NCBI RefSeq assembly: GCF_947648125.1
Contig: NZ_CANSMR010000001.1
Coordinates: 248,001-312,000, forward strand
Length of the DNA: 64,000 nt
Direction: 5' to 3'
From: an uncultured Bradyrhizobium sp.
Lineage (GTDB): Bacteria > Pseudomonadota > Alphaproteobacteria > Rhizobiales > Xanthobacteraceae
In this document: piece after piece, positions 1 through 8,671 of the stretch
How the letters are laid out: every line of letters begins with the position of its first letter
Position numbering within the stretch: the stretch's first letter is position 1
Notes under the pieces: generated by a model
The model's database searches: none
What the model saw: the letters and a program-made list of their open reading frames with translations, nothing else
Told to the model about the DNA's origin: nothing
Program-made: the position numbers and the translations under genes

Positions 1-93
1 GTTGCGGGACCCATGCATCGCATGGCTGAAGAGGTCGGATCGCAGCAGCAGCGCTTGATGGAGATCTGCCGCGAGATCGAGAGGGACTCGTGA
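1..93 (+). CDS. 3' end of an unidentified gene (partial)
   Basis: An open frame enters from the left edge and ends at TGA 91-93, giving a 30-residue tail rich in Glu, Arg and Gln that looks helical. Its stop overlaps the GTG start of the next gene (GTGA), so it is probably the preceding member of the same translationally coupled operon. The tail is too short to assign a family. Confidence 0.6.
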   Translation, partial: VAGPMHRMAEEVGSQQQRLMEICREIERDS

Positions 94-857
94 GCGATCT
101 GGTCGCAACCAGCTTCTCTGACGGCGTCCTGCACGTGACGTTGACGCGTCCCGAAAAACGCAATGCGCTGAGTGATGCTTTGATTGGGACGATTGGGGCG
201 ACGTTTGCGGAGTGGTCGGCGCGCGAGGATGTGTCGCTTGCGGTATTGACCGGCTCGGGCGACAAGGCATTTGCTTCCGGCGGAGACCTCAAGGAGCTCG
301 AGGCGCTGCGCGGCGAGGCGGAGGCCCGCGCATTTGCCGCGCGCACCCGCACAGCGTTTGACTGCGTTCGTCGTTTTCCGGTGCCGGTGATTGCGGTTCT
401 CAACGGCGACGCGCTCGGCGGCGGCGCCGAACTTGCCATGGCTTGCGATCATCGTGTGGCGCTTGCGCATGCGCGCATTGGCTTCCTGCAGGCGAAGCTC
501 AACATCGCAACCGCTTGGGGCGGCGGCACCGACCTGTTTACGCTGGTCGGGCCGAGTCGCGCCGTGCGCATTCTTGCCACCGCTCAAATCTTTGCCGCCG
601 CAGACGCGCAGCGGCTGGGTCTTGTCGACGCGGTTGCGCCGGCGGGCGACCAGGCCAACGGGTTCTTGCAGAGCTATGTCGACGAGATGAAGCAACGTCC
701 GCAAGTCATGCGCGCGATCAAGTCGCTTGCGATCATGCACCGGTTCGGCGGATCGACGGAAGAACGCGCCAGCCGTGAAAGCGCGTGCTTTGCTGCCGCC
801 TGGGTCCACGACGATCATTGGTCGGCCGTCGCGAAGATGGCCATTGGGAGACGCTGA
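90..857 (+). CDS. enoyl-CoA hydratase/isomerase family protein
   Basis: A 255-residue crotonase-fold protein, the usual family length, with a GTG start overlapping the upstream stop. Both oxyanion-hole segments are visible: FASGGDLKEL at about 61-70 and GDALGGGAEL at about 106-115. The first catalytic Glu of hydratases is present (E114). The position of the second (PEI in the rat enzyme) reads AKL, so classical hydratase activity is doubtful; an isomerase, decarboxylase or hydrolase role is possible. It heads an operon with a B12 mutase, a MeaB GTPase and a CoA-transferase. That set resembles the E. coli sbm-argK-scpBC operon, whose crotonase member is a methylmalonyl-CoA decarboxylase. The family is clear; the reaction is not. 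Confidence 0.85.
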   Translation: MSDLVATSFSDGVLHVTLTRPEKRNALSDALIGTIGATFAEWSAREDVSLAVLTGSGDKAFASGGDLKELEALRGEAEARAFAARTRTAFDCVRRFPVPVIAVLNGDALGGGAELAMACDHRVALAHARIGFLQAKLNIATAWGGGTDLFTLVGPSRAVRILATAQIFAAADAQRLGLVDAVAPAGDQANGFLQSYVDEMKQRPQVMRAIKSLAIMHRFGGSTEERASRESACFAAAWVHDDHWSAVAKMAIGRR

Positions 858-869
858 CAGGAGGATTTA

Positions 870-2480
870 TTGACCGCATTGTTCAAGCAGGCCGCTCCTC
901 CGGCAGATCTGGCGCGCACGCCGTCGGGTATCGAGCTTCCGCTCGTTGCCACGGCGAAGGACCATGGCGCCGACGACGGCTTTCCCGGCGAGTATCCTTT
1001 CACCCGGGGAATATTTCCGGACGGTTTCCGCGGGCGGCTCTGGACGATGCGGCAATATGCCGGTTTCGGCAGCGCAGAGGATTCCAACGAGCGATACAAG
1101 TTTCTGCTCAAGCAGGGACAGACCGGTCTCTCGGTCGCGCTCGATCTGCCAACGCAATGCGGCTATGATCCGGATGACGCCATTGCGGGGCCCGAAGTCG
1201 GCAAGGTCGGAGTTTCCTTGTCGAACCTCTCCGAGATGGAAGTCCTGTTCGACGGCATCGATCTGTCGAAGATCTCGACGTCCTTTACGATCAACGGAAC
1301 CGCCGCGATCATCTACGCCATGTATGTGGCGTGTGCGGACAAGAAGGGCGTTCCGCGCGCAAAGCTCACGGGCACGATCCAGAACGATATCCTGAAGGAA
1401 TATGTCGCGCGCGGAACCTGGATTTTCCCGGTCCGCCCGTCGATGCGGCTGATTGCGGATTCCATCCTCTATGCCAATGATGTCACGCCGCGCTTCAACC
1501 CGATTTCGATCGCAGGCGCGCATGTGCGCGACGCCGGCTCGACGGCCGTCGAGGAGATGGCCTATACGCTCGCAAACGGACTTGCCTATGTGGACGAGTT
1601 GATTTCGCGCGGCGGCGATGTCGCCAAATTCGCCAAGCGCCTGAGCTTCTTCTTCTACGTCCACATGGATTTTTTCGAGGAAGTTTGCAAATTCCGCGCA
1701 GGCCGCAGGCTCTGGGCCAGGCTCTTGAAGGAGCGATGCGGCGTCACCGACGACAAGGCTTTGATGTTCCGCTTCGGCGTGGTCTGCGGCGGGTCGTCAC
1801 TGACGGCAGCACAACCCTTCAACAACGTCATGCGGGTTGCGATCGAGACCATGGCGGCCGTTCTCGGTGGCGCGCAATCGATCTTTACAGCGGCTTACGA
1901 CGAAGCTTTCCAGATTCCGACCGAATTTGCGGCCGAGCTTGCGCTGCGCACGCAGCAGGTCGTGGCCTATGAAAGCGGCATCGCCAATTCGGTCGATCCG
2001 CTCGGCGGCAGCCATCTGGTCGAATTCCTGACCGACCGCATGGAACAGGAAATGCGCCGCGTCATGGACGAGATCGACGCTTACGGCGGAGTCATCAAGG
2101 CGATCGAGGACGGCTGGATGCAGTCTCGTATCGCCGAGCGCGCGCTCGAGCGAAAGAGGGGCGTCGATAGCGGTGAGACCGTGATCGTCGGCGTCAATGC
2201 CTTTACGAAAACCGGCGAGACAACTTCAGCGGGCGAAACCTTCAAGCTCGACCCGACCGCGGCGAAACGCGTCATCGACAAGCTCGATGCCCTTCGCGCG
2301 CGCAGGAACAATGCAGCGGCCGAACGCGAGCTCGATCGGCTGGCGCAAGCCGCCGAGAACGACCGCGAAAACCTGATGCCTTATCTGGTCGATTGCGCGC
2401 ATGCCTATGTCACCGTCGGCGAGATGGTCGAACGGCTGAAGCGCCGGTGGGGAAATTTCCAGGAGCCGATCGGGATATGA
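870..2480 (+). CDS. B12-dependent acyl-CoA mutase, large (catalytic) subunit
   Basis: A 536-residue TIM-barrel subunit of the methylmalonyl-CoA mutase family, in the split form where the B12 domain is a separate gene. The start is TTG at 870, behind an AGGAGGA ribosome site. Relative to Propionibacterium MCM (numbering from memory), it keeps the equivalents of Tyr89 (Y63), Gln197 (Q171), the carboxylate-binding Arg207 (R181) and His244 (H218). Tyr243 is replaced by Ala (A217), the TQSLHT loop reads AQSIFT (His to Phe, F339), and RFHTQT reads RFGVVC. These changes point to a different, possibly bulkier, substrate that still carries a carboxylate. It overlaps the B12 subunit gene by ATGA. Calling it methylmalonyl-CoA mutase outright would be unsafe. 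Confidence 0.9.
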   Translation: MTALFKQAAPPADLARTPSGIELPLVATAKDHGADDGFPGEYPFTRGIFPDGFRGRLWTMRQYAGFGSAEDSNERYKFLLKQGQTGLSVALDLPTQCGYDPDDAIAGPEVGKVGVSLSNLSEMEVLFDGIDLSKISTSFTINGTAAIIYAMYVACADKKGVPRAKLTGTIQNDILKEYVARGTWIFPVRPSMRLIADSILYANDVTPRFNPISIAGAHVRDAGSTAVEEMAYTLANGLAYVDELISRGGDVAKFAKRLSFFFYVHMDFFEEVCKFRAGRRLWARLLKERCGVTDDKALMFRFGVVCGGSSLTAAQPFNNVMRVAIETMAAVLGGAQSIFTAAYDEAFQIPTEFAAELALRTQQVVAYESGIANSVDPLGGSHLVEFLTDRMEQEMRRVMDEIDAYGGVIKAIEDGWMQSRIAERALERKRGVDSGETVIVGVNAFTKTGETTSAGETFKLDPTAAKRVIDKLDALRARRNNAAAERELDRLAQAAENDRENLMPYLVDCAHAYVTVGEMVERLKRRWGNFQEPIGI

Positions 2481-2890
2481 CCGGAACATCCGAAGCTGTG
2501 CTGAAGGGCAAGCGGATACTGATCGCCAAGCCCGGACTCGATGGCCATGACGTCGGTGCAAAGGTGATTGCGCTGGCGCTACGCGACGCCGGCGCCGAGG
2601 TGATCTACACGGGCCTGCGCAAGACGCCCGACTACATCGCACGCATTGCGGTGGACGAGGACGTTGACGCGGTGGGCTTGAGCGTGTTGTCGGGCAGCCA
2701 TCGCGATCTCGTCGAGCAGACGCGCGCGAGCCTGGAGGCCGTCGAGGCCGGCGACATTCCGATCTTTCTGGGCGGGACCATTCCGGCCGAGGACTGGCCG
2801 GATCTCTACGCGCTTGGCGTGAAGCGGATCTACACGAGCGAGATGCCGCTTGCAGACGTCATTGCCTCCATCGCCGAGACATTGAAATGA
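2477..2890 (+). CDS. acyl-CoA mutase small subunit, cobalamin-binding
   Basis: A 137-residue stand-alone B12-binding domain, the usual length for small subunits of split mutases. The base-off/His-on motif KPGLDGHDVG is intact near residues 16-25 (Lys, Asp and the cobalt-ligating His). The SVLSGSHRDL segment and a GGTIP loop complete the Rossmann-like cobalamin fold. The ATG at 2477 was chosen over a longer open frame because it overlaps the large-subunit stop (ATGA) and begins just before the conserved domain. It pairs with the preceding gene to form the holoenzyme. Confidence 0.93.
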   Translation: MTGTSEAVLKGKRILIAKPGLDGHDVGAKVIALALRDAGAEVIYTGLRKTPDYIARIAVDEDVDAVGLSVLSGSHRDLVEQTRASLEAVEAGDIPIFLGGTIPAEDWPDLYALGVKRIYTSEMPLADVIASIAETLK

Positions 2891-4014
2891 GCGGACCTCT
2901 GGCCGGCATCAGGATCCTCGAGATCGGCCACATGCTGGCCGGTCCCTATTCGGGATTGTTGCTGGCCGATCTGGGTGCCGATGTCATCAAGATCGAGCCA
3001 CGCGAGGGCGATATCGCCCGCAAGGTCAGTCCGAATTTCATCGGACCGCATAACGAATATTTCGCGAGCCTGAATCGCAACAAGCGAAGTGTCGTGATCG
3101 ATCTGGCCTCGAAAGAGGGGCAGGCGCAATTTCACGCGCTGGCGCGCAGTGCCCGTGCGCTGATCACCAATCTTCGTCCGTCGGCTATCAAGAAGCTGGG
3201 TCTTACCTACGAGGGGTTGCGGTCGGTCAATCCGGGGCTCGTTTGCGTTGCGTTGACCGGCTTTGGCATCGACAGTCCCTATGCCGACAGGCCGGCCTAC
3301 GACTATGTCATCCAGGCGATGACCGGCGTCATGCAGTTGACCGGCGAGCCTGACAGTCCGCCGACCAAGACCGGCTATTCGGCCGTCGACAACTCCGCCG
3401 GCATCATGGGCGCTCTCGGCCTCGTTGCCAAGCTCGTGGAGGGAAAGGGCGGTCAGGTCGACGTCGCGATGTACGACGTCATGCTGTCGCAGCTCAACTA
3501 CATCGCGGCCGGCTGGCTGAACTCGGGCGCCCGGCCGCGCCGTTATGCGCAATCTGCCCATCCTTACGTGGTGCCGGCGCAAGTGTTTCCGACCGGGGAA
3601 GGCTGGCTGACGTTGTTCATCACCCATGACGATTTCTGGCGGAAATTCAGCCTCGAATGCGGCCGGCCGCAATGGTTGGCCGACGAGAGGTTTGCGACGA
3701 TGGAAGCGCGCCGCGCCAACCGCGAGGCTGTCGTCGCCGCCATAGCCGAGGTGCTGCAGACATCGGATGCCCGCGACTGGACTGCGCGACTCGCGCCGCT
3801 CGGTGTGGTCGCGGCCGAAGTGAGCACGTTGGAGAATGCGCTGGCGAGCGAACAGGTCCGGGCGCGCCGGATGGTCGTCGACATCCCCGCAGGCGATGCG
3901 ACCATGCGCGCAATCGGCAATCCCCTGAAGATTGCAGGGTACGCCGAGACGCTGCAGCCGCCGCCGCTGCTCGGCGAACACAACGAACTTGTGACGGAGA
4001 TCGGGCCGTCATGA
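2887..4014 (+). CDS. family III CoA-transferase (CaiB/BaiF type)
   Basis: A 375-residue family III CoA-transferase. The N-terminus has the expected GIRILEIGHMLAGP start and GADVIKIEP strand. The nucleophilic Asp lies in GYSAVDNSAG, aligning with the Asp of formyl-CoA transferase. It presumably moves CoA between succinyl-CoA or a similar donor and a carboxylic acid, supplying or recycling the mutase substrate. Start and stop overlap the neighbouring genes by ATGA, so it is co-translated with the mutase and GTPase. The acid it activates cannot be read from sequence. Confidence 0.92.
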   Translation: MSGPLAGIRILEIGHMLAGPYSGLLLADLGADVIKIEPREGDIARKVSPNFIGPHNEYFASLNRNKRSVVIDLASKEGQAQFHALARSARALITNLRPSAIKKLGLTYEGLRSVNPGLVCVALTGFGIDSPYADRPAYDYVIQAMTGVMQLTGEPDSPPTKTGYSAVDNSAGIMGALGLVAKLVEGKGGQVDVAMYDVMLSQLNYIAAGWLNSGARPRRYAQSAHPYVVPAQVFPTGEGWLTLFITHDDFWRKFSLECGRPQWLADERFATMEARRANREAVVAAIAEVLQTSDARDWTARLAPLGVVAAEVSTLENALASEQVRARRMVVDIPAGDATMRAIGNPLKIAGYAETLQPPPLLGEHNELVTEIGPS

Positions 4015-4976
4015 CCGCAAGCTCGGCCAGGCAACGGCGCCTGATGGCGCGCGCGCTCAGCCGCGCCGCGGATGCGTCCGTGGCCGAGGTGCTCGCGAGC
4101 ACGCGAGGAAGCGCGGGCGTCTGCCGCCGGATCGGCGTGACCGGTCCGCCGGGTGCTGGCAAGAGCAGCCTGATCACGGCGCTCGCCCGCCGTCGTCTTG
4201 CCCGCGATGGCGACATCGCCATTCTGGCGGTCGACCCCACCAGTCCGGTCAGCGGCGGCGCGATCTTGGGCGATCGCATTCGCATGGAGGATCTGGCGCA
4301 CAATCCGCGCATCTACATCCGCTCGCTCGCGAGCAGAAGCAGCCACGACGGTCTTGCCGACAACCTGGCTGATATCCTCGAGATCGTGGAGAGCGCGGGC
4401 TTTGCGGAAGTCATTCTCGAAACGGTCGGCGTAGGCCAGGTCGAATATGCCGTCAGACATGTCGTCGATACCACCTTGCTGGTCTTGATGCCCGGCGCCG
4501 GCGATCAGATCCAGGCGATGAAGAGCGGCATTCTCGAAACCGCCGACGTTTTCGTCGTCAACAAGGCGGACCAGCCCGGCGCGCGACAACTGGCCGCCGA
4601 ACTCGCGTCGGTACTGAAGCTCAAGGCGCCGGACCGCCGAGGCTCAAGCGACGATTGGCAGCCGCCGATTCTTTCCACGTCGATCCAGGATCAGGCGAGC
4701 GTGGCAGCACTCGCTGAAGCCGTCGACCGCCACCAGGCCTGGCTGGTGCGGCATCGCGACGTCGACGAGCGTCTTGAACGGCGCCGCGCGCAGCATGTCG
4801 GCAGCTTAGTCGCACGACGGGTCGCCGAAGTGCTGAAAGAACTGCCGGCGGAGCTTCTGCATCTGCCGCTGACATCGTTATACGAGGCGGTGGTCGAGCG
4901 CTTGACCGAAACGAGGCCATCGAGCGGCGTCGAAAACGACCATCGAAGCAGGGGGCTCCTTTCGAAAGCGCGATAG
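4011..4976 (+). CDS. meaB: MeaB/ArgK-family GTPase, mutase chaperone
   Basis: A 321-residue G3E-class P-loop GTPase that protects and reloads B12-dependent mutases. Visible motifs are Walker A GPPGAGKSS near residue 44, an AVDPTSP segment, ETVGVGQ (switch region) and NKAD for guanine recognition. The ATG at 4011 overlaps the CoA-transferase stop. Its place as last gene of the mutase operon supports the chaperone role. The sequence ends in a basic tail. Some homologues are annotated ArgK or LAO/AO transport kinase, an older misassignment. Confidence 0.93.
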   Translation: MTASSARQRRLMARALSRAADASVAEVLASTRGSAGVCRRIGVTGPPGAGKSSLITALARRRLARDGDIAILAVDPTSPVSGGAILGDRIRMEDLAHNPRIYIRSLASRSSHDGLADNLADILEIVESAGFAEVILETVGVGQVEYAVRHVVDTTLLVLMPGAGDQIQAMKSGILETADVFVVNKADQPGARQLAAELASVLKLKAPDRRGSSDDWQPPILSTSIQDQASVAALAEAVDRHQAWLVRHRDVDERLERRRAQHVGSLVARRVAEVLKELPAELLHLPLTSLYEAVVERLTETRPSSGVENDHRSRGLLSKAR

Positions 4977-5262
4977 TCGGCCAATACAATAAATTCGGCC
5001 AAATCAAAAAGGGAGGAGACGACATCGCTGCAGGAATAGCCCGAAGCGCGACCTTGGCGTATCGCTGACTCTCGTCATCCTCAGCTTGCTGTGCGGACAT
5101 TGAGACGCTGTCTCCGAGCTCCGCGATCGTCTCAGAACCGTGCGCACAAGGGCCTTCGATGCTGGCCAGCGATGGTCAGATCAATGCGATCACCAGCTCG
5201 TCCCTGTTCGAGCGGCGGCAACACTGTCGCGAAGCCGTTCTTCCGATTCAGATTGAGTATAT
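4977..5262. other. intergenic region, no gene seen
   Basis: This stretch between the mutase operon and the transporter contains no convincing reading frame or RNA gene. It probably carries the operon terminator and the upstream part of the transporter promoter, but no clear hairpin with a T-run was found. Confidence 0.5.
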
Positions 5263-5276
5263 TTGTTCGGACAAAT
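5261..5276. promoter_or_regulatory. operator-like palindrome, site 1
   Basis: ATTTGTTCGGACAAAT is a 16-base near-palindrome with one mismatched pair. It matches the TTGTCCGGACAA consensus of three other sites in this window. It lies 157 bases upstream of the transporter start. Confidence 0.6.
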
Positions 5277-5384
5277 CGATAGTCCGATCCGTCTCATTCC
5301 TCCACAGGAATTGACGACGGAGGTTTTTAAGCTACGCTGATCACGTGAGACTGGACCTCGCAAGTCCTGGCTAAATCAGCGGAA

Positions 5385-5396
5385 TTGTCCGGACAA
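5385..5396. promoter_or_regulatory. operator palindrome, site 2
   Basis: TTGTCCGGACAA is a perfect 12-base palindrome placed 22 bases before the transporter ATG and just ahead of its ribosome site. A repressor bound here would block initiation. The form fits GntR-family operators, and a GntR regulator gene lies at 15445-16251. Confidence 0.7.
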
Positions 5397-5417
5397 GAAT
5401 ATCGCATGGGAGGAACC

Positions 5418-6810
5418 ATGAAGACAGTGAATGCCGGTGCTCGGCTCGATCGACTTCCCACGTCTAGTTTCCACGATCGAATGCTGGGTCTCATCGGCGG
5501 CGGCATGTTTCTCGACGCCTTCGAGATCTATCTGCAGGGCGCCGTGCTTGCAGCACTTTTGGGTCTCGGTTGGTCGACGCCGGCCCAGAACGCCAACTTC
5601 ATTTCGATTACGTTCGCCGGCATGGTCGTCGGTGCCTGGTTTGCGGGAATACTGGGGGATCGCCGCGGTCGACGGTTTTCGTATCAGGCCAATTTGTTGA
5701 TCTTCGGGTTGGCATCGCTTGCCGGAGCTGCTGCCCCCTCCATGAACTGGTTGATTGTTGCGCGTTTCGTCATGGGCGTTGGATTGGGAGCTGAGATCGT
5801 CGTCGGCTATGTCACGATCGCCGAATTTGTGCCACCGTCAAGCCGTGGGATGTGGGGTTCTGCGCTGGCCGTCATCACAAACTCGTCGCTATTCTTCTCG
5901 GCGTTGATCGCCCGCCTTGTTATTCCGAACATCGGTTGGCGCTGGATGTTCGTGATCGTCGGTATCGGCGCTCTAATCGTCTGGCAGCTGCGTAAGCGCA
6001 TGCCAGAGTCCCCAAGATGGCTCAGCCCACGGGCAAATGGATGAGGCTGAGCGCGTCCTCAAGGAGATCGAAAGCGAGGTGGAGCGATCTTCGGGCCGAC
6101 AGCTGGAACCGGCGAATTGCCCGGCGCGTGTTCGGGCGAGCAGCACTGCCGATAAACTTAGCGAGTTGTTCTCGATCGGGATGATCCGGCGAACGATCAC
6201 GGGGAGCGTCATCCTCATCACGTTGAATACCGTGATCTACGGCTTCATTGCTTTCTTGCCGAGTTTCATGGTGCGACAGGGCCTGACGATCACGACATCC
6301 CTGAATTACGTCACGCTGATGAGCTTTGGGGGACCCGTGGGCGCACTCATCGGCATGTGGCTGGCAGATAGGATCGGCCGCAGGCCTTGCATGATCATCT
6401 TTTCGTTCGCTGCGATCTGCTTCGGGGCGATCTATCCAAATCTTGTCGATCCAACCTACATCACGCTCGATGGCTTTGCTCTCGTGACGTCGATCTATGT
6501 GCTCGTCGGTGTCGCCTGGAGCCTCTATGTACCCGAGCTGTTCCCGACCGTGATCCGTATGCGAGGGGCAGGTTTTTGCAACACGCTTGGCCGCATGTTC
6601 ACGATCCTGACGCCCCAGATCACGACCCTTCTCTACGGACTTGCCGGCGTTACGGCTGTCGTGAGCTACGTCGTTGCCTTGCTTTTGTTGCAAGTCATCG
6701 TCGTGCTCGCCTTCGGCGTTGAAACCAAACAGGTGCCGCTCGAAATGCTGGAAGATGAACTGGCCGGCGGCCGGCTTATGGAGGCGCCGGTCGTGGCCGA
6801 CCCCAGATAA
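5418..6810 (+). pseudogene. MFS transporter, split by a frameshift
   Basis: A 12-helix major facilitator transporter of about 464 codons, broken into two frames. The first half (5418-6044) has the GDRRGRR loop 2-3 motif and ends after PESPRWLS. The second resumes in another frame at about 6026 with AHGQMDEAERVLKEIE and carries the ADRIGRRP loop 8-9 motif. One missing base near 6023-6027 explains the break. The ATG at 5418 has a GGGAGGA ribosome site. Two operator palindromes sit upstream, so it was probably the uptake system for the acid degraded by neighbouring operons. It may be a true lesion or a base-call error. Confidence 0.85.
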
Positions 6811-6947
6811 GGGCAACGCTCATGGCGTATACATGCTGCGGGAGGCAGCTGCTGCGTGTATACGCCAGGCGTTCAGGGTGAGCTTGATTAGCCTGTCCGC
6901 GCGGTAGCATTATTGATGGTCTGTTTCGTCACCCGGGAGTTCAAGTC

Positions 6948-7188
6948 ATGGCCTTCACGCTGACCAGCCAGAGTTTCCGCGACGGCGACTATCTGAGGGA
7001 CGCGCATATCCTTTCAAAGGATTTCGGTTTCGGTTGTGCCGAGGGCAATCAGTCGCCCCATCTCGCGTGGTCCGGTGCACCTGATGGACCAAGAGCTTAG
7101 CCGTGACTTGCTTTGATCAGGACGCGCCGACAGACAGCGCTTGTGGCATTGGCTCGTCGTCAACATCCCGGCTAACGTGACGGAGCTA
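6948..7188 (+). pseudogene. YbhB/YbcL (PEBP-like) protein, truncated and frameshifted
   Basis: The first 50 codons from ATG 6948 match the start of bacterial PEBP/RKIP-like proteins: DGDYLRDAHILSKDFGFG and GNQSPHLAWSGAP. A TAG stops the frame at 7098. Pieces of the same protein continue in other frames (AVTCFDQDAPTDS, then WHWLVVNIPANVTELV) until the IS630 end at 7187. Two frameshifts plus the insertion leave it non-functional. Confidence 0.75.
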
Positions 7189-8257
7189 GTGTTGTAACTC
7201 TAACACTCGTTTCGCCCGTGCGACTTTTTCGAGGATTTTCGCCGGCGGATTTTGTCCAGCTGAATGGTTTTGGGTCGGCATTATGGTTTTCCAGATATTC
7301 CATGATGGCGCTCTTGAGCTGTGCGACGCTGCTGAAGGCGCCGCGTCGGAAGCGTTTTCGGGTGATCTCGGCGAAGAAGCGCTCGACCATGTTGAGCCAG
7401 GATGCCGAGGTCGGCGTGAAGTGCGGGTGGAAGCGCGGATGCGCCTTGAGCCAGCGCTTCACCGCCGGGGTCTTATGAGTGGCATAGTTGTCGACGATCA
7501 GATGCAGGTCGAGATGCGCCGGGGTTTTCTGATCGATCAGCTTGAAAGCGCAGGAACTCCCGGTGTTGATGGCGCGGCATGCAAGTTCCGACAACTTGGC
7601 CGTCCAGCATGTTGAGCGCCGCGAACAGGGTTGTGGTGCCGTTGCGCTTGTGGTCGTGGGTCATGGTGCCAGCGTGGCCCTTCTTCATTGGCAGGCCGGG
7701 CTGGGCGCGATCGAGGGCTTGAATCTGACTCTTTTCATCGACGCAGAGGACCAGCGCCTTGTCGGGAGGATTGAGATAGAGCCCGACCACGTCCTCCACC
7801 TTGGCGGCAAAGTCGCATCGCGCGAGAGCTTGAAAGTCTCGACCAGATGCGGCGCCCGTGCGCATGCCAGATTCTCTGGACGTCGTTATAGGAAATGCCC
7901 GCTGCCGCCGCCATGCTGCGGACGCTCGAATGCGTCGCATTTTGCGGCTTCTCGTGCAACGTCATGTGCACCACCTGCTTGACCTTCTCAGGCGTCAGCG
8001 GCTTGACCCGCGACGGGTGGGTCGCGTCCTTCAGCAGCCCGTCTACTCCCTTGGCCATATACCGCCGACGCCAGCGCCGGACCGTGAGGGCTCTTGCCGA
8101 CCGCCGCCGCAATCCCCTCCGCCGTCAATCGATCACTGGCCAACAGCACGATCCGCGCCCTCCAAACCACCTTCTGCGGCGTATTGCGGTCCCGGACCAG
8201 CCGCTCCGATCGTTCACAATCAGCCGCGCTGCACGAAATCTGCTCAATCTTCCTCAT
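7187..8257 (-). pseudogene. IS630 transposase, multiple frameshifts
   Basis: Reading leftward from 8257, transposase segments appear in successive frames: N-terminal HTH (RNTPQKVVWRARIVLLAS), a second helical part (RRWRRRYMAKGVDGLL), the first DDE Asp in [14 protein letters not shown], the second Asp in [10 protein letters not shown] and the Glu in NMVERFFAEIT. At least three frame changes are needed, so the enzyme is dead. Confidence 0.85.
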
Positions 8258-8316
8258 CGGCGCAGACTCGCAGCTTCGCGCCGATTTGTGAATCGTTTGT
8301 CAGCGTCAGATCACTA
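7187..8316 (-). mobile_element. IS630-family insertion sequence, decayed
   Basis: Both ends begin with TA then GTG and continue as imperfect terminal inverted repeats matching at most of about 27 positions (from 7187 inward, and from 8316 inward on the other strand). The element body is about 1.13 kb with TA at each boundary, as expected for TA-targeting IS630 elements. It separates a broken PEBP gene from a broken CoA-transferase gene. Confidence 0.8.
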
Positions 8317-8671
8317 GGTGTCTCGTAATGGCTGTGACGGCAGACATTCACCGCGTCCGCGCCCATCCGTTCGCGCAGATAGCCAAGCTTCTGGATGGCA
8401 GGCGCAATTTCGTCAAGGCCACGAAATACCGATCCATAAAGTGCGAGATCGATGCGCTGGCGTTCGGTGCCGAGATTGTTGCGCGTCTCCGAAAGCCAGA
8501 CCAGCGTGTCGCCACATTCGGTATTGGTGCCCAGACGGCGAAGCGAATCGCCGCTCGTACGCGGTTCAACCTTGATCACCTCCGCGCCGCACTTGCCAAG
8601 AATGGTGGCGCAATGCGGCCCGCGATGAACGTGCCGAGATCGAAGACGCGAACACCTCTTAGTGCGCTCAT
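8317..8671 (-). pseudogene. family III CoA-transferase, 5' fragment
   Basis: From the ATG at 8671, which overlaps the stop of the HpcH-like gene (ATGA), the protein begins [18 protein letters not shown] one-base deletion then shifts the frame, which resumes as [18 protein letters not shown]. This is the characteristic start of CaiB/BaiF CoA-transferases. The later part is poorly conserved and runs into the IS630 end at 8316. It was the last gene of the leftward lyase operon before truncation. Confidence 0.75.

Noticed and set aside
2477-2890. Reading the mutase as 2-hydroxyisobutyryl- or isobutyryl-CoA mutase because it is split
   Set aside because: The large subunit keeps the Tyr89 and Arg207 equivalents of methylmalonyl-CoA mutase, which those enzymes replace; split organisation alone is not diagnostic.
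2830-3981. Leftward 383-codon frame opposite the CoA-transferase
   Set aside because: Composition typical of antisense shadow frames (His/Arg/Gln-rich, no motif); the plus-strand gene is clear.
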